This document shows, piece by piece, positions 11,848-23,635 of a stretch of DNA of 64,000 nt. The DNA comes from Diorhabda sublineata (taxonomy: Eukaryota; Arthropoda; Insecta; Coleoptera; Chrysomelidae), in NCBI RefSeq assembly GCF_026230105.1, contig NC_079480.1:30732488-30796487 (forward strand). The letters are read 5' to 3'. Below the pieces are notes generated by a model. It had not been told where the DNA came from. It saw nothing but the letters and a program-made list of their open reading frames with translations, and searched no databases. The position numbers and the translations under genes were made by a program. How positions within the stretch are numbered: position 1 is the first letter of the stretch; each line of letters opens with the position of its first letter.

Positions 11848-12139
11848 CTTAAAACCGTTGCCGTCACCGTCATCGTCATCTTTATGCGACCTACAACCGA
11901 TGCCATCCATCCTCATCGACATCATCTACCCTCCAGTTGAAACCAAATAACTCCACTGGACCGGCAATTCTTACTAGTCTACAGAATGCAACAAATTGTG
12001 TTTTCAATATTAATATTTATAATAATTAGTAGTTTTTAGTTACAGTTTTTTATATTGTTATGTTTGTTGGAATAAAATAATTTTAGAAAAATGGGTTGGT
12101 ATACTTTTTTGTATATACGGTCGTAGAAAAAATAATGTT

Positions 12140-12429
12140 CGGGATAACTACAGTCGCGTGCGGGAAAGTATCACTTTCCGCACTTGTTAGGAAAATAACA
12201 ATTGTTATACAATCCACAACTACAACTTTATTTTGACTTATTCCACTATGACATTTTCAAATGTATTGTAATTTTTGCTCCAAAGCTGAAAAACACATGT
12301 TTGATATACAATCGTAGGAACATAGAATACTGACGATTTTTTCTTTTTTCTTATACGATCTACTGTGAATTCTGATGGGATTACAATCTTATTATCGAAT
12401 TTGTTCATTGAGTATCCGTTCGTACGTCA
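12140..12429. other. Flank with CCCGCAC inverted words
   Basis: Immediately outside the right inverted repeat lies GCGTGCGGGAAAGT, four bases, then ACTTTCCGCAC: the same word in both orientations. The true element boundary may therefore be farther right than 12139. The rest is AT-rich. Confidence 0.4.
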
Positions 12430-12720
12430 TCACTGAGCATTCTCAATCCCCTCACAACCATCCATTAGCAAGAGACACCGGACGACGTCCGCCTCTACTC
12501 CAACATTTAGACAATACATTATATTCAAACTATTGCAGTAACATAGAATATGATCCGCAGTTTCTATGTTCAACAGGGTATAGATAAAGTACTCCCTCCC
12601 AGATTGACTGCTCTTTTTTTTTTCAGTCATTAGGTCTGTCGTTATTTCTGGAGATGGTTTCGCTTGTATTTGATCTCGCGAGTTCGTCCAGAATAACTTG
12701 TTGAGTATGGTTCTCCACCT
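12430..12720 (-). pseudogene. Non-LTR ORF2 C-terminal fragment (weak)
   Basis: The minus-strand frame contains NIETADHILCYCNSLN, close to the E-T-x-x-H-I-L-C-x-C motif that follows the RNase H domain in R1/Jockey-type ORF2 proteins, although the paired upstream cysteines appear changed (YTLL). The rest of the 145-codon frame (to 12867) overlaps a dispersed repeat and has no resemblance. Non-functional remnant. Confidence 0.42.
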
Positions 12721-12827
12721 ATTTTCATTTGTCACCTTAATTATTGATATTCCAACAGACCATCGATAAGTTATTGATAGAAAAATACGATAATTACCTA
12801 TTTTACAGAGAGTAATGTAACGCATTA

Positions 12828-12930
12828 GGACTAGTCTCCAATTCTTTGAAGAGTACAACCGCTTCACTTTCTTTTAATAATTCTCTCTTTATTTATTGAA
12901 GACGCAGTACGTTTTTATAATAAATTGTAT
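12828..12930 (+). repeat. Dispersed repeat, copy 1 of 3
   Basis: GACTAGTCTCC...TTTGAAGAGTACAACCGCTT followed by GACGCAGTACGTTTTTATAA. The same ordered blocks occur at 29400-29503 and 44145-44255. The AATAAA in the 3' block would suit an LTR or SINE end; the class is not determined. Confidence 0.55.
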
Positions 12931-14703
12931 TAAGACATTATTGGAAATAAAAGCGACCGTGGCAACAAGATAATATATACGAAAATTGATCCATGGAGAA
13001 GTTCTTGCATATGAGAAAATTTGAATCTAAAAGATGTTAAGAACGTGGGGCGATAACTTTTTGCATCGAAGCTCAAAAAATGCTTTAAGCATTAAAAGCT
13101 GAACATTGGGTTGATACCAAATGATAGGCTATAATTAAATTATTGCTGCTCTGGTTTTGTATAATTATTATTTGATTAACAAAGTAAACATTATTTAGGA
13201 TACATTTTGTATATATTTTCTATATACTTATCGACTTATGAATCGTATATAATACTATCACCTTCTAAAATAATTTTGCGTACGTCTTTTAGGTTCGTAA
13301 AATGCGGGGGTAGACGGGTGATCGATATCACAGATTTCTGGAGGTTTTGATTTTTGATTGCGCGACTATTTCTCTGGAATAACAAGTAGATCCGACGGTT
13401 CGTCGAAGCCGTTTTAGGGCAATTTCATCAATTTTTCTTCCACATCTTCACATTCTAACTCAAGCCTTAGATATTTGAAAAAGTATCGATAGATTATAAT
13501 GTGATACGACGTTTTCTCCTTCACCAAATACGTGTTCGGTTTCAAATTCTCTTTATTTTCTGTTTAAAATCTGTGCTGTTTCGGCCAATAATGATCACAG
13601 AACTGTTTTATCCAAAGAGATATAACAACAATGACGATGCTTTATCTAAATAAAAATGTTCCTGTTGAATAGAAATTAGAAAGATTAAAATAATTCATAG
13701 GATAAGAATCCATCCAACTGAGTTGATAAATTGGGTTGTTGGATTGAGTACTGTGTATATTCAAAATACATTGATTGCTAATAAAATTTGTCACAAGGAA
13801 ATGAACCCTTTTTATCATTTTTCTTGCTATACAGTCGCTGTCAGATAGCGAAACCCTACGAGGAGTGAACAAAATACGCGAGACGTCATTTGTATAGCAG
13901 CAATTACGCGGTATCTACAGACAAACCCCGATAAGTTAAGACCAAGGGAAACTTTGACTAATTCAAGTTATAGATGTTTTTACTTTAAGTAGTTTAGGCT
14001 GAAAAGTTATTATTGGTTTATATTTTCACTTGAAAAGGTTGGATTATGAGCTTTGATAAAGATATACAAGCCAGATTAAATGCAAACTTTGAAACCTACC
14101 GCTAATTTCTCGTTCAGTAGGCTGTATATGAACATTGTTTTATTTAGAAAAACAGGTTTTTGTAAACCTTAATTAAATTGAATACAATTTATCCTGGCAG
14201 TAGTTGATTAGCTTTCATATCTAAATACGAAATATTAATTTTTTGAATTGCACATATCTAAAAAAAACATAATTTGATTGGTGTAATCTACATATTTAAT
14301 AGAATCTTAAGCAATATTTTTCGAATAATAAATTAGGAGAAATATTAGTTTTCACATTTTTTTTTATTCAAGTTCAACGTACGATATGTTTCAGCTGTAG
14401 GTCTCATATTATGAAAAATATTAATCAATGTCAATAACCATTAAAACTCACTTTGGTTGAAGCGGGTTCGATAAACAAAAGCCTCATACTTTAATTTCCC
14501 TTTGAACTGGAAACTCTTTTGATAGATTCTGTTAGAATTGGAAGCATCAAGTTGAAAATTGCATTTGTCTTCTAAAATCACTTTCACAAAAATTTTAATT
14601 CATTTACTTAATAGTCATTTCATATTGAACATGTTTTTTTAGTAAATTGTAAAATATATGTGAATAATTAATTTCAATAAGAATAAGCACAAAAGGGTAA
14701 ATC
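12931..14703. other. AT-rich sequence, nothing recognised
   Basis: No exon-like, RNA-like or repeat structure that I can support. Confidence 0.55.
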
Positions 14704-15065
14704 CTATTACATTCGAGTAGTTCCAGTGGTGTCTACTCTGTGGATATTAATCTTGAACTTCTTTAGGTTATAGAAAGGAGTTCCGATAAATTGACGTTCA
14801 AGGCGTCGAGTAGGTTTTGCAAATACTCCACTAGGGACAGCTCAGAAGAGCATTTGGAGTGGTAGTATCGGTAAAATAGAGTCATGTCAGCAGCCTTTCT
14901 TGTATGGTCTAAGCTGTCCAAGTTTCTGCTCAACTCTGGGTTGCCTATAATTCGAATTGCTCTCTTCTGTATTGAGTCTAGTATGCTAGTGAGCCGAGAT
15001 TCAAATGTACGAGAAAAACTCCAAAGATGGACTAATCTGGGCTAATCTAGGGAACAGCGTTGACC
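14704..15065 (-). pseudogene. Non-LTR reverse transcriptase, C-terminal fragment
   Basis: The minus strand reads LDSIQKRAIRIIGNPELSRN, then LDSLDHTRKAADMTLFYRYY, then HSKCSSELS, a block typical of the C-terminal part of non-LTR ORF2 proteins downstream of the catalytic RT motifs. An in-frame stop occurs upstream and a shift downstream. No catalytic YxDD is present, so the copy is truncated. It differs from the element at 7.3 kb and from the RTE copy at 60-61 kb. Confidence 0.7.
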
Positions 15066-15454
15066 TCAAACCTCTTTGATGTCTGTCCTAACTAATTAAT
15101 TTCGAAGTTATAATTTTGAGCCCCTGCGTGTACTTTTTAGTTTTTCGTATGTACAGACTTTGTATTGTAAATTCATAACAAAATCCTATACTCGTGAATT
15201 GAGCTCTTTTGAAGCCATGTTTTGATGTATTATGTTCACACTTACGGATGTATAATTAAATAAAAAGTCAAATTAGTTCTTAGAGAACTGATTTTAACAA
15301 TAAAAACATGTTTAATATAAAAATTCAAATTTAACTTTTGATAAAGGAAGTTATTCATTTTGCGTGAATTATATCGTTGTATCTTTTTACGATTTTTGCT
15401 ACTTTTTGCCATGTTTTGTGAAAATTTATGTAAGTAATGTTATTTTAATTGGGT

Positions 15455-15546
15455 AGCAACCGCTCAGAGCAGAGAAAACTGGAAGCATTTGGAGGAGCCT
15501 ATGTCCAGCAATGGATGAGATAAGGCTGAATGATGATGATGATGAA
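15455..15546 (+). pseudogene. RTE-type retrotransposon 3' end with GAT tail
   Basis: About 20 codons (RKLEAFGGAYVQQWMR, then stop) match the extreme C-terminus common in RTE/CR1-like proteins, where AYVQQW precedes the stop. It is followed by a (TGA/GAT)n tail at 15529-15546, as expected for elements that end in short tandem repeats. Everything upstream is lost. Confidence 0.65.
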
Positions 15547-16193
15547 TGTTATTTAGTCTTTTACCAAGTAGTGCTGGACTTATATCGAGAATTTATCTTT
15601 TATCTGAAAGAGTCGGTTCACCTATCCGGAGACACAGTATATATTATCGACTTCAGTATAAATTTATTTTCACAAAAAATTATCATAATTCCCTAAATCC
15701 ATTATTTTTTAAAATTTATAGTGCTTATCAATTTTCTTGCTCTAACTACTTTCTTTCGTTTCTAAAAATGGTTATTGTATCTGAAACACTATATTCCAAC
15801 ATCATTAAAGGTATACCTAGTCAGTTACGTATCTCTAATACATATCTGACGTTATGTATCTGATAATGCACAAGCTATTAATTAAAACATTGAATAAATG
15901 TCAATGTAATAATCACTGCGTCACTGGATATATAGACAAATGTTCTTATCTGTATTATTTCTCTCTAGGAAATCATTAGTATCGTTTTAATTGTCCATTA
16001 ATTTTAATTTGAAAGATTTTAGTAACGTTGAATCTAGATTGGAATCAAACACTTATTTATTTATCCCATTTTCTTTTATCAATCAATTTGTTAAGTACAA
16101 CCTGCTCTTGCAGTGAAATTCATAAGCATTATATATTTTTTTTCATTAACATAATTATGGACCTAGTTATTAAATATATTACAAATTTATTTT
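15547..16193. other. AT-rich sequence, nothing recognised
   Basis: Frames at 15511, 15546 and 16028 are AT-driven and overlap the retroelement tail; none resembles a protein. Confidence 0.5.
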
Positions 16194-16374
16194 GCATCTT
16201 AATGTTCTTAATTTTAGGTCTCTTCTGTTTTAAAATTAGTTTTTTCAATGATTTTTGGAAGATAACATTTTGATGTTTCGACTTTTCTCTCTTTATCAAA
16301 TTTTATCTTCCAAACATTATTAAAAAAACTAATTTTAAAACAGTAGAGACCTTAAATTAAGAACATTAAGATTC
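16194..16374. repeat. Long snap-back hairpin (about 75-bp arms)
   Basis: The left arm (16194-16270) CTTAATGTTCTTAATTTTAG... and right arm (16298-16374) are reverse complements with about 90 percent match by eye, separated by about 27 nt. A single transcript would fold into one long stem. The left-arm word TAGGTCTCTTCTGTTTTAAA also occurs at 18465-18484, so this is a repeat family rather than a one-off. A foldback MITE, an siRNA/miRNA-type hairpin locus or an inverted duplication are all possible. Confidence 0.75.
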
Positions 16375-16639
16375 ATTAATATATCAAAACACCTAAGAAT
16401 TAAGAAATTGATAAAATTTATATGAATTGTAAAGAAATCTTTGCCAGTTATATTATGAGCTTATTTCTTATTGGGAACGTGGCAAGGAAACACCAAAGAC
16501 TAAACTCAATATATTTTCCCAGCTTTTCATGTGATTTTTGATAGTATTAATGCTTTAAGAAATTTTCAAACTCATAAAAATTCAAAATTCAATATTCAAA
16601 TTGACGTTGATAGGAATATTGATTAATTGAAATATGTGT

Positions 16640-17010
16640 TTGAGTTTGATTAGTAGAATCAATATATTGCATCCTCTGCTCTAGTATCTTCAGATGCCCA
16701 TTGAGGCTGCAATGACCTGACAAGATTGCTCTTAAAATTTGTAAATTGTTCTTATTGCGATCTTATTTTATTATAGTTCACAGGAGTATCTTTGCTTGTC
16801 TCAGCCCCTGTGTTTTCTCTATTGTCTTGGAGTCGATTGTACAGTAGACATTCTCAAATGAGCTAGATTTCATTTTTGAAGCTTCAATTGTTGCTTAACT
16901 ACCAGACAAGATGATAATCTTCTGTTTGCGATCATTTCTTCCCAAATTGAACTCAACACATTTTCCAATTGCCTGTATTTCTGCTTAAAAAGTACTTGCG
17001 AGTGTCCCTT
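16640..17010 (-). pseudogene. Non-LTR RNase H domain remnant
   Basis: The minus strand reads AEIQAIGKCVEFNL, then KQKIIILSGS where the family has ILSDS, then LRAILSGHCSLNGHL, the order seen in RNase H domains and the following region of R1/Jockey-like ORF2 proteins. The Asp of the DS motif is Gly and two or more stops interrupt the frame. No other part of the element is adjacent. Confidence 0.6.
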
Positions 17011-17302
17011 TACGTTTCAATACTATTAGATGTGAAATTATTGTAACTATGCATGAAGAATATAAAATTTTATTATCAGTTCAAGTCAGGAAGTCAATGA
17101 GAAAATTTTCATTTCATTATTTTCAGTAATTTTATTTATCAATTTCTTTAATTTATTCTCTTATGTTTTTACAATAGATATGACTCTAACTCTATGATTA
17201 GTCTTACCGTCACGACTTAGTTCTCAAAGTTATGGCTGATTAAATAATACTATTGATATATTATCACACCATTCCAAAAAGCGCTCCACCAATTTTGATA
17301 TA

Positions 17303-18257
17303 TTTTATAGCAGTGTTTCGCAAACTTATTATGTTCAAGGTACACCTAGGAAAAAGTAAATTTTTAAAGGTACACCACAAACAAAAAAACATTATCAAAT
17401 AATGTAATCAACATTCATTTATTAACAATATTCATTATTAATCAACAAACGCACAGTTTAATCGAGCATAGACGGTCTAAAATTGGCTCACTTCAATCAT
17501 CAGATATACCTCTCGGGAGGCTTAACCCTGGATGTATCTTCTTTGGTAAAAACTTGCGCTTTTTGTGCTCGAAAAACAATATTTTTTTGTTTATTAAACG
17601 ACGTTAGCTTATGGAAATTTCCAAATTTTGTTTTATTTTTATTAAATTTTTTACCATCGAACAGTGGGACCAAAATGTATTAGATTTCAAAACCTTACTT
17701 AGGTCTGAAAAATACGACAGAAATACCTCTTCATTATAAGTTTTGGCCCCTTTCTCCTTACACTATGTAACAAAATGGCTTCGGGAAGTTCTTCGTCGAA
17801 TGAATCCATTAATATTATTGTATCGGATTCGGTTTAATGTGGTTTAATTTAGAAGAAAATTGTACTTATTCGGTCACTTCCAAGACGTTTTGAACAACTG
17901 ACGTTTTAGTAACCATTACATGGTTATATAAAAAATATCTGTATTATTTTATATTTTCAAAAAATTCAAAATGCTACAAAAGCTAGAAAAGGTTTAAATT
18001 TTATTTGACGGACTATTTCGTAAATATTTATTTACATGTGGTAACAATAGTTATAACCTCCGAAGTAAAAAACTATCTAATAAGGTCAAAATTTGCATAT
18101 TTATAATTTATAATTTCAAAACTAAAATGCGTGCGGGAATGTGGGTTAAAACGCACGGTCGTAGAAAAAGTATTTTTCTTACCCTTATCAAACTTATTTT
18201 TCCGTGGCACACCAATTAACGACCAAGGTACAAACTTTGCGGAACACTGTTTTATAG
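17303..18257. mobile_element. hAT-type non-autonomous element with 8-bp TSD
   Basis: Ends CAGTGTTTCGCAAACTT (17311) and, inverted, CAGTGTTCCGCAAAGTT (ending 18249) form 17-bp TIRs with two mismatches. Both are flanked by the identical octamer TTTTATAG (17303-17310 and 18250-18257), the 8-bp target duplication diagnostic of hAT insertion. The 939-bp interior has no transposase I can recognise, and its right half is an inverted partial copy of the 11.4-kb repeat. The frame at 17483-17683 is unassigned. The intact duplication suggests a fairly recent insertion compared with the other elements. Confidence 0.88.
17771..18169 (-). repeat. Inverted partial copy of the 11.4-kb repeat
   Basis: On the minus strand, TTTTTCTACGACCGTGCG through the promoter-like leader and the ATG (17809) to GCCATTTTG follows 11380-11808 nearly base for base, lacking the 26-bp palindrome. 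It stops after about 13 codons of the short frame. It lies wholly inside the hAT-type element. Confidence 0.85.
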
Positions 18258-19050
18258 TATGCATTGAATCTATTAGAAATATCGGACCAGGATCATCAGC
18301 AAATGTGAGTGCGGGTTATTGATTAATAACATTATGAGAAAAACTAAAACTTTTGGTTTTTGGTCCACACTTTCACACTTTCACACTGGCATTTTCATTT
18401 CTAATCTGGTGTTTTGTTTCTATTTAATTTCCAAGGCAGGTTTTCTAAATCGTCATGAGTTTAGGTCTCTTCTGTTTTAAAATTTTTTATAACTAGACCT
18501 TCCAGATGTAGGAGCTGGAAATTATGTTTTTTGCCTCTTTCAGGTTTTTTAATTACATTCATAGAATAACAAGTTTTTCATGGTAAGATAAAAAGTTTTC
18601 TCATTTTTCATACCTCTCGGACATAATTAGCCAACATTAAAATATAATTTGATTCCTAAAATAGTTATTTGTATAATATAATTTCCTTCTGTGCTTTGAT
18701 AAAGTTTGTTAACCTTAAAAAAAGTAGAAAAATTCTCTTTCCCAGAACGCTACGCTTTGACCCTTTGCAGTCTATTCTCTTCAGTTTTTTTCTTATTTCC
18801 AGTCTAAGTCATGACTTTCCTGTATCCCTGAGGCCGAAAGATAAATTTCCGAGTTCAGAGATAAAAAAAATGTCAGTAAATAATTGCAAGGTGAATGTAG
18901 CATTACCTCACGATCTAGTAGGTCTTCTCAAACGGTTCGTGTCGTGGATTTACCTAACCTGTGAGAGAGTTATATTTCAGAATAAAAATATTGATTAATG
19001 GGAGGTATACAAGAACAGCTAAAAATTATATTCGTTCGTGAAACTACATT
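18258..19050. other. AT-rich sequence with a short copy of the 16.2-kb hairpin arm
   Basis: TTTAGGTCTCTTCTGTTTTA at 18463 is identical to part of the left arm at 16213. Frames at 18131 and 18669 have no family resemblance. Confidence 0.5.
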
Positions 19051-19080
19051 TATACGAGGGCAGTTTGAAAGAAGAGTAAC
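19051..19080 (+). repeat. Solitary mariner-type terminus
   Basis: TATACGAGGGCAGTTTGAAA has the TA plus CGAGG start and the GTTTGAAA continuation of mariner inverted repeats, comparable with 48098 and 59705. No transposase or inverted partner follows, so the element is probably truncated. Confidence 0.4.
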
Positions 19081-19820
19081 TTTAGCTACGGTGATTACTT
19101 TTATAGTGTTTACTTTCTTAACTTGTTTCTGATGTTTTTTACGTAAAAAATAGTTGAAGAAACCTAGAAAAAGATATGTAGTAGAGGTAGTAAGAGTACT
19201 TCTTAAGGTTGCCAAGTGATTACCCAGTGGCAGTTGAGAGGTTTAAGTACAAACTAAAAGCTTTAGTGGAGTTAATTTCTCTTCATTAGATGAAAAGAGC
19301 CTTTGACAGAATCTTCTTCATTGTCCACCCGTTTCCAATATATTGCTTTCCAGACTATATGATTTTTCGCTAGGTGAAAAGCATAGCATATTCTTGGATC
19401 GGCTTCTATTCATTTCGATCTTTTCGGGATGGTATAATGTCCTCTTTTTCGGTATTTCTAATCACTACTGAAAACAACAGCAGTCAGCGCCGCCGTTTGT
19501 ATAACCTATACAGAAAGTTAAAGCTTTGTATTCATGTTATCATGTTTTAGTAAAAAAGTTAAGTTTATTTTCTTCCCATTTTTCTATTACTTTATCCTAT
19601 AATCGTAATATTTATCAATTTCTTAACTTACCGATCATTCGATATTTATTGTGTTTCTTCCAATATTTCTTTGAGAAAGCTGTCTCTTCTTTTTTGTTTC
19701 TTTTTTATCTGAACTACGTCAAGGTGATAACTTTTCAAAATTTGAGTTGAGAAAGATACGTAGTACTTTCGCGAAAAACTTATGCACGCGTCAGTGGTTA
19801 GTCAACAAGTTTCACACAAA

Positions 19821-20179
19821 GTTTCAACTTGCTGGTAGATCCATTTTATTATATTAGAGCTCGAACGACCACTCTAAAAATGTCTCAAATTGAGCTGTTA
19901 AAAATTTTTGACTGAAGAAGGATAACACCAACACAAATCAAAAACAGAATGTTTACGGTGACTTACCCTCACTATTTACAAGAATTAAAAATTAGTCTTA
20001 AATTGGTTTATTGGAGACGGCACCTAAAAACAAAAGAAATTGCAGCACAGATCGGATTTCCAAAGGATTCTATATGTCAAAAATTAGTGCAAGGTAGGTG
20101 CCTCGAATTCTCAGTGTCGAGTAGATTTTTAGCTTTACCACTAGGACCATTGAAAAAAATTCAGATCTGAAGCAATGGA
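19821..20179 (+). repeat. Tandem unit 1 (359 bp)
   Basis: Runs from GTTTCAACTTGCTGG to TCTGAAGCAATGGA. Carries a 13-nt stretch (TTTATTGGAGACG) missing from unit 2. Confidence 0.85.
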
Positions 20180-20533
20180 GTTTCAACTTGCTGGTCCATT
20201 TTAGTCCATTTTATTATATAATATTTTGAACGATCACTCTAAAAATGTCTCAAATTGAGCTGTCAAAAATTTTTGACTGAAGAAGGATAACACCAACACA
20301 AATCAAAAACAGAATGTTTACGGTGACTTACCCCCACTATTTTCAAGAATTAAAAATTAGTCTTAAATTGGCACCTGAAAACAAAAGAAATTGCAGCACA
20401 GATCGGATTTCCAAAGGATTCTATGTGTCAAAAATTAGTTCAAGGTGGGTGCCTCGAATTCTCAGTGTCGAGTAGATTTTTAGAACTTTACCACTAGGAC
20501 CATTGAAAAAAATTCAGATCTGAAGCAATGGAG
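20180..20533 (+). repeat. Tandem unit 2 (354 bp)
   Basis: Directly abuts unit 1 with the same start and end words. Differs by a short AGTCCATTTT insertion near its start and by the 13-nt deletion, so the duplication is not brand new. Confidence 0.85.
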
Positions 20534-23500
20534 GAATCTTTCATCAAAGCCAGCGACGCCTGGAGGATTTTCCAATTATAGAAAACTTTCAGTATATAAA
20601 GAGGACGACCAAGAGGAATGCAAAGGGATTATTCGGGCGTTTACGACCATCAAGACCGCCCAATTATTAGTAATAGAAATAAGTATGCTGAAATATCCAT
20701 CTCATATATTTATTTCTTCAAGAAATATCCTTCGAATTTCCAAATAATGATTAGAACAGTTCTTTTTGGAGCTTTTACTTTATCCTTCAGGTTCCTAGTC
20801 CTTTTAGATACTTGTCTTATACTTTGGTCATAGATCGAGAGTCTGCAACAACTGAATTTATTGTCAGTGTGAAGTAATATTCATTGCAACCAAAAACGAA
20901 TTCTCAATTTTATTGAAATACATACGACATTGAAATGAAAAAAAAAAAAATGATGATAGCAGATATACTTGTAGAAATTTGTTTCGACATGGATACAATT
21001 ATTTAAATTATACAAATATTTCTACGGGAATTTCTTTTATCTGCTCACATTATTCTTTTTTCTTCTCTCAAACTCTATTGTATCCTTCGAACAATGTAGT
21101 AAAGGTATTAAAAAGTAACATAACATTCTCAACTGGTTAATGAATCAATTTTCTTCGGGCGTTTCTCTGTAGTCGAATTTTCCGGGTTTTCTCACATAAC
21201 AGAGAGTTCGAAATACGTATTTGTCAATTATTGTTCGACAAGCCATTATTTTTAAAAAATTGTTTCATCTCCTCGAATTCGAAAATCACTGGATACAGGA
21301 CAGGACTGGTATGAGATGTAGTTTTCTGTTGTTACCATGAAACCCCGCTTGAATCGAATAAAGTCTGTAAAAGGTACCAAACAATAACAACTGAGCGATA
21401 ATTTTGGTACAATTGGTCTTTAAGAATAATTAAGGAATACATGCTGATGAAAACAAATATAAAAAAGTATACTGTGAACATATAGTTACAGAAATATTGT
21501 GTTTATTGTTTATACCCCTTCCGTTTCAATAATATTCGTTGATCTGGAGCACTATATTAAAGAGGCCATCGAATTTATCACTCAAAATATGCTAACTAAA
21601 GTGTGAAACGAATTCGAGTATCGGATAAAACGAATATGATATAAAAGTAATGTCAATAGTATCTTTATTTTTATAGATTCTACGATTCTCTAAAAAACGT
21701 TCTGTATACGAGAACGTTCACTTCGCCATATCGATCATAAATATTACAAAATGACCAAAAAATACTTCTAGAATCTCCATTTTGTCAAAGTAAAGTAAAC
21801 AAATAAAGTTACTTTGTACCGAGAACTTCTAAACTATATAAAATCAGTTTATAGCTTTGTAAGTGCAAATCATTATTTTTAAATTCCATGTAGTACTTAG
21901 CAAATTTTAACAGCAATGATTAATTATTTACACAAAATCAAAAATCATTATTTATCATTTCAATTAACGAATTTCATTATCTTTGGCAAAAATAATATTA
22001 TAAGCAATCCGAATGCAGGACTAATCTTTGCAGATAATGATTGATTTAAAATGAGTGATGTTGAACAGCTTTTTTGGAGGTTGTATATAATGTGAAGCCT
22101 AAAACTGGAAACATGAAGTAAATCATACCATTAAAGAAGGAGAGAAAATGTTAAATGTTTTTTAGTATTAAAAATATATACTTACTTATAAACATAAAGA
22201 TGTTTAAAAGTCAAAATTTCATTTCTTTTACCTATATTATCAGTATGTTCTTAATATTCCTTTTGGAAAAATGAAACTTTTTAGAGAAATTTTTTATCTT
22301 CAGCTGTTTAGAAGTTACATGCAGCAACCACTTGTCAAGTTCAGTACTCATTTTTAATTGGTAGATTGTGATAAATATATGATGACGTTTGATATTTTTC
22401 CTACCAAGAAACATAAAAATAAGAAAGCTGCATGGAGACATATTATAAGTCGTTGTATCCAAACTGTGATCTATAAAGTCTTAATTGTTCTCCACTTGAA
22501 CGCTTCTAGTCAATACCATCATCAATTTTTGTACCTTCAATATCTTTTTACGTCTTTTGGTGCTCTAAAATATGATCATGATGATTTATTGATACAATCA
22601 TCTGAAACCTTTCCAGAGCCTCAAAGCAAAATATTTGTCTGGGACCAGTTTTCGCCTACCCTCTATTTTATCTCTTACAATAAAGTGCCGAGTGTAGTGA
22701 GTGTGAGTGCATTCATATTCATTCATTCAAATTTTATTAACACTCCTCTTGCCGACTTGTAAGTTATGTGAATCTTGTGTTTTATATTCTTAAATATAAT
22801 GAAAATTTGGCACTAGATTCGGATTCAAAGATAAAATGCTTTTGGATTGCAATATTTATAGATTTATTTACAATTGTCTTGAAGTTCTTGATACATAGTA
22901 AAAGGAAGGTTGTTATGGTTAAATTCTCATCTTTAAACAGCTCAGATTATTACAGTAATTTAATCTCTTAATCTGAAATCTGAAATCATCATATTAATAC
23001 TCGAGAGAAATCCCTGTTCATCCCCTATTTTGACTATCTCACTAAGATAATTTTGAGGCTGATCTAGAAGTTTTGGCCCCCTAGTTTTCATTGCCTTTCC
23101 AACTCTATAAACTGGAGTTAGTTTGATTTGAAAAACTAGTCACAATGTAAATCAAATGATTAATTTGTCTACAATACTAATATTTCAAATGGCTTGATGA
23201 TACATAGGGCTTGATATGAGCCTGCATTCTTTCTTTTCCTTGTTTCTATCATCTAGGAGAAAAATTAAATGTGTTCGTTAGATGATGATTAATACGGGGA
23301 TAACATCATTATTGTCGTTATTAAATGGCTTCCGTTTTCTTTTCAAAAAAGCAGAAAGAAAACTACAAATTGTAGATATTTTCTTTCCGCTTTGATGCAG
23401 TGAGGCGAGTTAATTTTAATATGTCGAGAATTGCGTCATAAAGCCAAGTATCATAAACGGCAATATTATTTCGTTATTGGAAAGTGAATGATGGTTTTTT

Positions 23501-23635
23501 ATTGTTAAATATTCTTAATTAATTGAAAAAATAACATTTTTATTATATTTATGTTACCTACTAGTCACAACTGGAGAAGATTCAAGGAGTTTTTGCTGGA
23601 AAGTTGTTTTTATTCGCTAAATCGAAAATATATGA
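20534..23635. other. AT-rich sequence without recognisable gene
   Basis: Nothing assignable. The 134-codon frame at 22358-22762 is the longest open stretch here and resembles nothing I know. A small inverted repeat AACGTTCT / AGAACGTT lies at 21697-21718, and a run of A at about 20938-20951. Confidence 0.5.

Larger units (their letters stand above)
11372..12139 (+). mobile_element. TIR-bounded repeat with CCCGCAC palindromes
   Basis: Left end AACATTGTTTTTCTACGACC (11372 on) and right end, inverted, AACATTATTTTTTCTACGAC (to 12139) form 22-23 bp terminal inverted repeats. Inside the left end ACTTTCCCGCACGC is followed by a perfect 26-bp palindrome; the same word recurs just beyond the right repeat (12158-12185). 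A short reading frame (11764-11847) and an AATAAA-type signal at about 12072 suggest a deleted gene. About 400 bp of the left half recurs inverted at 17771-18169. The superfamily is unknown. Confidence 0.6.
19765..20533 (+). mobile_element. Mariner 5' end with tandem duplication
   Basis: The leader and first codons (MSQIELLKIFD, then TPTQIKNRMF) match those of the minus-strand mariner at 53.5-54.2 kb (MAQIEFH...TTTQITNEI), which supports mariner identity. The sequence 19821-20179 is repeated head to tail at 20180-20533 with small indels. Later codons (KTKEIAAQIGFPKDSICQKL) look like the helix-turn-helix part. No catalytic domain follows. Element boundaries are uncertain; the left end is probably near 19765. 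Confidence 0.65.

Noticed and set aside
22358..22762. 134-codon open frame
   Set aside because: No recognisable domain, no exon-like signals, and similar AT-driven frames are frequent here.
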